Shown here piece after piece: positions 13,792 through 16,758 of a DNA stretch of 16,758 nt. The translations under genes were made by a program, and so were the position numbers. Each line of letters begins with the position of its first letter. The stretch's first letter is position 1. The stretch covers positions 1 through 16,758 of the forward strand of contig CAZCMI010000018.1 of assembly GCA_964499955.1 (NCBI GenBank), in the 5' to 3' direction. This stretch comes from JAJYIV01 sp964499955. GTDB lineage: Bacteria; Patescibacteriota; Patescibacteriia; UBA9934; GWF2-40-263. Below the pieces are notes generated by a model. The model saw only the letters and a program-made list of their open reading frames with translations. It searched no databases and was not told the DNA's origin.

Positions 13792-14166
13792 ATGTCCCTG
13801 TTCGCACGCGTTTGTTCGTTCCCGCTGGTCCGCACCTCCTTGTTCGTCGTCGGCGCCTCCTTCATCGGTGCCGTGGGCGGGCTGCTGCTCGGCCTGTTCG
13901 TCGCCGGCGTGAACTTCCTGCTGCTCGGCCGCTCCATCGGTCTCGGCAGCTTCGCCATGACGGCCGCTTCCTACCTGCCGCTGGGCATGATGTTCGGCGC
14001 CTTGGTGACGGCCATTTTGGCCGGTTGCGCGGCGGTGAAGACCACGCCGTCCGGTGACGAGTGGTTCCTGGACGAAGAAGACGACGGTTTCTGCGAAACC
14101 TGCGGCGGCGACGGCTGCGTCTGCGGTCCGAAGGAAGAATTCGTGGTCGTGGACAGCCAGTCCTAA
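13792..14166 (+). CDS. Two-TM membrane protein with cysteine-rich acidic tail, unknown family
   Basis: This is a 124-residue protein with two hydrophobic segments (about 16-46 and 56-79), then an acidic stretch (GDEWFLDEEDDGF) and the cluster CETCGGDGCVCG (C101, C104, C109, C111). The CxxCGGxGCxC pattern resembles half of a DnaJ-type zinc finger and could bind one zinc. That is inference. I do not recognise the family. It starts 18 bp after the Memo-CapA gene and ends 5 bp before the next gene, so it is co-transcribed. The start is preceded by TTTTTCCTCCT-ATG, a pyrimidine tract identical to part of the anti-SD itself, so it cannot be an SD. Confidence 0.7.
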   Translation: MSLFARVCSFPLVRTSLFVVGASFIGAVGGLLLGLFVAGVNFLLLGRSIGLGSFAMTAASYLPLGMMFGALVTAILAGCAAVKTTPSGDEWFLDEEDDGFCETCGGDGCVCGPKEEFVVVDSQS

Positions 14167-14171
14167 CGGCT

Positions 14172-14411
14172 ATGCGCGGCCGCGCATACGAGTTGGCGGC
14201 GTGGGTCGGATGCGCCTGCGTATTGACGGCGTTCGTCCTGCTCACTTTCGGCATGATCCAGCCGCACGAGGCACCGTATCTCGGCCTGAACGCCGTGGGG
14301 TCGCTGGGTATCCTTGCGGGCACCATTCACAAGCGGGATTTCCCGCCCGCCGTACTCAACGCCGTCTGGCTGCTGGTCGCCGCATACGGCCTCATCCGGT
14401 TCGTCCTCTAG
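14172..14411 (+). CDS. Small membrane protein, CBU_0592-like
   Basis: This is a 79-residue protein with two to three hydrophobic helices (about 6-28, 36-50 and 59-78). The middle pattern YLGLNAVGSLGILAGTIHKRDFPPAVLNAVWLLVAAYGL resembles small proteins annotated as the CBU_0592 family, in which an N-x2-GS-G segment is followed by a basic loop, then LN-x2-W before the last helix. Function in that family is unknown. It is the last gene of the operon starting at 11947, and a terminator follows 8 bp after the stop. The family link is from memory of the motif and moderately sure. Confidence 0.7.
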   Translation: MRGRAYELAAWVGCACVLTAFVLLTFGMIQPHEAPYLGLNAVGSLGILAGTIHKRDFPPAVLNAVWLLVAAYGLIRFVL

Positions 14412-14419
14412 AGAGCAGC

Positions 14420-14454
14420 AAAAAACCGCCTCCCTCATCGGGGGCGGATTTTTT
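14420..14454 (+). terminator. Intrinsic terminator of the Memo-CapA operon
   Basis: AAAAAACCGCCTCCC (14420-14434) pairs with GGGGGCGGATTTTTT (14440-14454) with one bulge and one G-T pair, and ends in six T. The A-run on the left also gives it potential on the minus strand. Confidence 0.88.
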
Positions 14455-14484
14455 ATCGAAGTGGGGAATGCGGCGCGGACGCAC

Positions 14485-14493
14485 TTATCCACA
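14485..14493 (+). promoter_or_regulatory. Consensus DnaA box
   Basis: TTATCCACA is an exact match to the strong DnaA-box consensus, about 60 bp upstream of the mraZ promoter region and followed by an AT-rich stretch. No second good box was seen nearby. Confidence 0.45.
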
Positions 14494-14523
14494 GACCGCC
14501 GATTCATCTTCGAATTCCTTCGG

Positions 14524-14543
14524 AAAATAGAAAAAAATCGAAA
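14524..14543 (+). promoter_or_regulatory. A-rich UP-element-like tract of the mraZ promoter
   Basis: AAAATAGAAAAAAATCGAAA lies about 48-67 bp upstream of the predicted mraZ start, in the region contacted by the RNA polymerase alpha C-terminal domain. It stands out in this GC-rich window. Confidence 0.45.
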
Positions 14544-14608
14544 TGGGTGCGGGTGTTGACGCGTGTCACGTCGTGGAATAAAATGGGGCCATGTGGAAGT
14601 AAGTGGGG
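14544..14608 (+). promoter_or_regulatory. MraZ-box array: TG(G) repeats at an exact 10-bp period
   Basis: TG occurs at 14544, 14554, 14564, 14574, 14584, 14594 and 14604, always 10 bp apart. The last four are TGGAA, TGGGG, TGGAA, TGGGG, and the first is TGGGT. MraZ is known to bind tandem TGGGN repeats separated by 5 nt in its own promoter. The array covers the spacer, the -10 and the first transcribed bases, so binding would repress the operon. Confidence 0.75.
14556..14584 (+). promoter_or_regulatory. mraZ operon promoter
   Basis: TTGACG (14556-14561), a 17-bp spacer and TAAAAT (14579-14584) form the best sigma-70 match in the window. Predicted start is 14591, giving a leader of about 97 nt, the longest in the window. 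Confidence 0.8.
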
Positions 14609-14647
14609 ATTGAGCCGACCGGCTCGATGCTCACCTTTTATTTCCAC
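14593..14647 (+). promoter_or_regulatory. Long hairpin in the mraZ leader
   Basis: Bases 14603-14616 pair with 14621-14634 (14 positions, one G-G mismatch, two G-U) around a GACC loop. GTGGAAGTAA (14593-14602) pairs with TTATTTCCAC (14638-14647), leaving a 3-nt bulge. The structure begins about 2 nt after the predicted transcription start and includes two MraZ boxes. A CTTTTATTT run follows the inner stem, so it could also act as an attenuator. Confidence 0.6.
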
Positions 14648-14687
14648 GGACGACTCTAGGCGGCAGTCAGCCGTCTACCACGACCCT

Positions 14688-15119
14688 ATGTTCATTGGTG
14701 AGTACAAACATACCATCGACGACAAGGGACGATTGGCGATCCCGGTGAAGTTCCGTGGGGACCTCGCGAGGGGGGCCGTGGTGACGCGGGGTCTCGACGC
14801 TTCGCTTTTCCTGTTCCCCAAGGAGGAGTGGGACAAGTTGGCCGAGAAATTGGCCGCCTTGCCCCTGGGGAAGTCCGACAGCCGCGCATTCGCCCGTCTC
14901 ATGCTTGCGGGCGCAATGGACGTGCCGTCGGACAAGCAGGGAAGGATCGTGATTCCGGAGTATCTCCGGACATACGCCGGGATCGGCAAATCGGCCGTGG
15001 TGGTCGGCGTATACAACCGCCTCGAACTGTGGGACGAGACGAAATGGGACGCCTACAAGAAGCAGACGGAAAGCGACGTCGGGACGATTGCGGAACACTT
15101 GGGGGAATTGGGAATCTAA
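14688..15119 (+). CDS. mraZ: Transcriptional regulator MraZ
   Basis: This is a 143-residue DNA-binding protein with the normal MraZ length and two SpoVT-AbrB-like half domains: EYKHTIDDKGRLAIPVKFR (about 5-23) and MDVPSDKQGRIVIPEYLRTY (about 77-96). MraZ forms a ring-shaped oligomer that binds repeated TGGGN boxes and usually represses its own division/cell-wall operon. The matching box array lies directly upstream. The start at 14688 fits the invariant MFIGEY-H-D-KGR N-terminus; the open frame extends up to 14547 but that part lies in the promoter. The context is CGACCCT-ATG with no SD. It is followed after 101 bp by rsmH. Confidence 0.97.
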   Translation: MFIGEYKHTIDDKGRLAIPVKFRGDLARGAVVTRGLDASLFLFPKEEWDKLAEKLAALPLGKSDSRAFARLMLAGAMDVPSDKQGRIVIPEYLRTYAGIGKSAVVVGVYNRLELWDETKWDAYKKQTESDVGTIAEHLGELGI

Positions 15120-15148
15120 TTCTTCCTCGGCCTGCGCGGCCTGGGGAA

Positions 15149-15182
15149 CGACGGCGGATTTAACGAACCTTTGCCGCCGTCG
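15149..15182 (+). other. Intercistronic hairpin between mraZ and rsmH
   Basis: CGACGGCGG (15149-15157) is the perfect reverse complement of 15174-15182, leaving a 16-nt AT-richer loop. No T-run follows, so it is not a typical terminator. It could affect mRNA processing or the mraZ/rsmH ratio. Confidence 0.5.
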
Positions 15183-15220
15183 CTCGCCTGGGGCCGTGCA
15201 TGCCGAATGTTCCTCCGGTT

Positions 15221-16099
15221 ATGGCTGAAACGACCACGCACGTCCCGGTTTTGGTGGACGAAACGCTCCGCGCCCTCGCACCGGCGCCGGGCAAGACGTT
15301 TTTGGACGGAACGGCGGGGCACGGGGGCCATGCGGCCGCCCTGCTCGCCGCGACCGCGCCGGACGGACGGCTCCTGGGCATCGACCGCGACCCCCGCAAC
15401 CTGGCGGTGGCGACCGAGCGCCTCAAGCCGTTCGGGGCGCGCGCCGTCCTGGCCCGCGGGTCCTACGAGGACATGCGGGACATCGCGGCGTCGGCGGGCG
15501 TGGGGCCCTTCGACGGCGTGCTGCTGGACGTGGGATTTTCCTCCGCCCACGTGGACGATCCCGACCGCGGCTTCTCCTTCCAGTCCGACGGCCCGCTCGA
15601 CATGCGGTACGACCCGGACCACGAGGAAACCGCCGCCATGATCGTGAACGGGTGGACGAAGGACGAGCTGGCCCGCCTCTTCCGCGTGTACGGGGAAGAG
15701 CCGCAGGCCGCCCGCATCGCCGCCGCCCTGGTGGAAGCCCGCCGGCGGGAGCGCTTCACGCGCACCGGCCAGCTGGCCGAGGCCATCGCCGCCGTGCTGC
15801 CGCGCCGGGGACGCACCCACCCGGCCACGCGCGCCTTCCAGGCGCTCCGCATCGCGGTGAACGACGAACTGGGCGCCTTGGAACGCGCCCTGCCCGAAGC
15901 CCTCTCTGTGTTGAAGCCAGGCGGACGCCTGGTCGTGATTTCGTTTCACTCCTTGGAAGACCGCATCGTGAAGCGCTTTCTCGCGGAACGGGAGGACGTG
16001 CGGGCGCTCACCAAACGGCCCGTGACGGCCACCCCTGCCGAGATCGCGCGCAATCCCCGCGCCCGGAGCGCCAAGCTCCGCGCGGCCCAGCTCCTATGA
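15221..16099 (+). CDS. rsmH: 16S rRNA (cytosine(1402)-N(4))-methyltransferase RsmH
   Basis: RsmH (MraW) methylates N4 of C1402 in the ribosomal P site using SAM. The protein (292 residues) shows HVPVLVDE near the N-terminus, SAM motif DGTAGHGGHA, LLGIDRDPRN, GVLLDVGFSSAHVDDPDRGFSF followed by SDGPLDMR, RFTRTGQLAEAI, HPATRAFQALRIAVNDEL, GGRLVVISFHSLEDRIVKRF and the C-terminal NPRARSAKLRAAQ. The second motif is usually DLGVSS, so Leu-Gly-Val is Val-Gly-Phe here. ATG 15221 is preferred because HVPVL follows after six residues as in the family, and its CCGGTT-ATG context fits the window. An in-frame ATG at 15200 would add seven residues. The stop overlaps the next start by ATGA. Confidence 0.96.
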   Translation: MAETTTHVPVLVDETLRALAPAPGKTFLDGTAGHGGHAAALLAATAPDGRLLGIDRDPRNLAVATERLKPFGARAVLARGSYEDMRDIAASAGVGPFDGVLLDVGFSSAHVDDPDRGFSFQSDGPLDMRYDPDHEETAAMIVNGWTKDELARLFRVYGEEPQAARIAAALVEARRRERFTRTGQLAEAIAAVLPRRGRTHPATRAFQALRIAVNDELGALERALPEALSVLKPGGRLVVISFHSLEDRIVKRFLAEREDVRALTKRPVTATPAEIARNPRARSAKLRAAQLL

Positions 16100-16449
16100 T
16101 CACCTTCGCCCAAACCATGTATGCGCGCGTGCCGGCCGCCAAGGCCGCCGTCGCGTTCATCGAGGCGCGTTTGCTGCCGTTGAATATCGCCCTGCTCGCC
16201 GCCGCCGTCGCCCTGTGCGCGGCCTACATCGTGCAGGTGAACGCCGCGGTTTCCAGCGGCTACGCCATGCGCGACGCCGAACGCCGCGTGGACCAGCTGG
16301 TGGAAGACCACCGCCGCACGGAACTGGCCGTCAGCAAGGCGCAGACCCTGGACCACGTGCGCCGCACCGCCCGCATGATGGGCCTGGTGCCCGCCGGCCA
16401 GCCCGTCTACGTCACCATGGAAGAACCCACCGTCGCGCTGGCGCGGTAA
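16096..16449 (+). CDS. ftsL: FtsL/DivIC-like cell-division protein
   Basis: This 117-residue bitopic protein has a cytoplasmic N-terminus of about 30 residues, one membrane helix (about 33-53, LLPLNIALLAAAVALCAAYIV), and a predicted coiled coil (about 62-95, AMRDAERRVDQLVEDHRRTE...) that ends in ARMMGLVPAGQPVYVTMEE. This topology and the closing MGLV/Y pattern are those of FtsL/DivIC, which link FtsQ/DivIB to FtsW-FtsI at the septum. Sequence conservation in the family is low, so the symbol rests on topology plus position directly after rsmH (ATGA overlap), where ftsL normally lies. Unusually no ftsI/murE follows; a terminator and cysS do. Confidence 0.72.
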   Translation: MITFAQTMYARVPAAKAAVAFIEARLLPLNIALLAAAVALCAAYIVQVNAAVSSGYAMRDAERRVDQLVEDHRRTELAVSKAQTLDHVRRTARMMGLVPAGQPVYVTMEEPTVALAR

Positions 16450-16472
16450 AAGCAACAACAGCGTCCAAGTCG

Positions 16473-16496
16473 AAAACGCCCCGCATGGGCGTTTTT
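16473..16496 (+). terminator. Intrinsic terminator of the mraZ-rsmH-ftsL operon
   Basis: AAAACGCCC (16473-16481) pairs perfectly with GGGCGTTTT (16487-16495) around a 5-nt loop, ending in five T. It starts 23 bp after the ftsL-like stop and ends the short division cluster. Confidence 0.92.
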
Positions 16497-16511
16497 CGTT
16501 TCCCGGCCGCG

Positions 16512-16520
16512 TGTTATAGT
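16512..16520 (+). promoter_or_regulatory. Extended -10 promoter of cysS
   Basis: TGTTATAGT holds an extended TG plus TATAGT (16515-16520). Predicted start is 16527, so the leader would be 11 nt, with no room for a normal Shine-Dalgarno. Confidence 0.6.
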
Positions 16521-16537
16521 CGTGCCATTCGACCCCT

Positions 16538-16758
16538 ATGATCCAGCTTCACAACACCCTCACCCGTTCCAAGGAACCCCTGCGCCCCATCCACCACGGG
16601 GAAGTTCGCCTGTATTCCTGCGGGCCCACCGTGTATTGGTTCGCCCATATCGGCAACATGCGGGCGTTCCTGTTCGCCGACCTGTTGCGCCGTTTGTTCC
16701 ACGCGCGCGGCTTCAAGGTCGTGCAGGACATCCTGCCCAGCCCGATCTCCGAAAGCGC
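16538..16758 (+). CDS. cysS: Cysteine--tRNA ligase, N-terminal part (runs off the window)
   Basis: The 73 complete codons encode the start of a class I cysteinyl-tRNA synthetase, which charges tRNA-Cys. The family block is clear: RLYSCGPTVYWFAHIGNMRAF, with the zinc-binding Cys of CGPTVY and the HIGH-type signature HIGN in the ATP site, then the expected LLRRLFHARGFKV helix. After VVQ the family normally reads (M)NITDVDDK or similar, whereas this sequence continues DILPSPISESA to the window edge. This could be a contig-end artefact, a frameshift or real divergence. The gene has its own promoter and lies after the terminator of the division cluster. Start context is ACCCCT-ATG. Confidence 0.88.
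   Translation, partial: MIQLHNTLTRSKEPLRPIHHGEVRLYSCGPTVYWFAHIGNMRAFLFADLLRRLFHARGFKVVQDILPSPISES

Noticed and set aside
14480..14550. Replication origin
   Set aside because: Only one good DnaA box was found, and dnaA/dnaN are not adjacent; a regulatory box is more likely.
14547..14687. N-terminal extension of mraZ
   Set aside because: This part contains the -35, -10, MraZ boxes and leader hairpin; MraZ proteins begin at MFIGEY or similar.
1..16758. CRISPR array, tRNA, rRNA
   Set aside because: No regularly spaced direct repeats of suitable length, no tRNA T-arm/anticodon arrangement and no rRNA motifs were noticed by eye on either strand; tRNAscan-SE and barrnap would settle it.

Overview
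The window is a GC-rich stretch of a bacterial chromosome that is almost entirely coding. It holds housekeeping genes (recR, ybaB/ebfC, dnaB, uvrC, mraZ, rsmH, an ftsL-like gene, the start of cysS) interleaved with envelope genes. Several traits together suggest a streamlined lineage, possibly a GC-rich member of the Candidate Phyla Radiation/Patescibacteria. These are a short UvrC, a division cluster that stops after the ftsL-like gene, very few Shine-Dalgarno sequences, many predicted near-leaderless transcripts, and small membrane proteins of unknown function. This placement is inference; no rRNA or marker set is present to prove it.

Layout. At 1-66 the last codons of an upstream plus-strand gene are followed by a terminator usable from both strands. 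A minus-strand block follows: dnaB (2563-1052), ybaB (1019-714) and recR (692-84). Divergent from dnaB is a plus-strand pair: an 11-TM-type amino-acid permease (2674-3825) overlapping a four-helix membrane protein (3822-4274). From 4275 to 4615 there is no convincing protein gene. It has terminators on both strands and a promoter-hairpin-terminator arrangement that looks like a minus-strand small RNA. Next come two minus-strand genes: a degenerate P-loop kinase-like protein (5104-4616) and a 54-residue lipoprotein (5355-5191). The lipoprotein gene is divergent from uvrC (5392-6753) across only 36 bp.

The centre is a 1650-residue alpha-2-macroglobulin-like envelope protein (6790-11742) without a thioester. 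It is followed by a 204-bp gap that carries a perfect 18-bp inverted repeat and nested stems. Then comes a short plus-strand operon: a membrane-anchored Memo-CapA fusion (11947-13773), a two-TM protein with a cysteine-rich tail (13792-14166) and a two-TM CBU_0592-like protein (14172-14411), closed by a terminator.

The right end is the start of a division/cell-wall cluster. A strong mraZ promoter carries MraZ-type TGG repeats at an exact 10-bp period and is followed by a long leader hairpin. Then come mraZ (14688-15119), rsmH (15221-16099), an ftsL-like gene (16096-16449), a terminator, and cysS running off the window.

Three strands of interest stand out. The first is possible non-coding RNAs at about 4273-4534 and 11745-11916, plus the mraZ leader. 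The second is a translation-start style with T before ATG, little SD use and near-zero predicted leaders. The third is proteins that keep a family fold but lose its hallmark: A2M without thioester, a P-loop protein without Walker A, and UvrC without the HhH domain.
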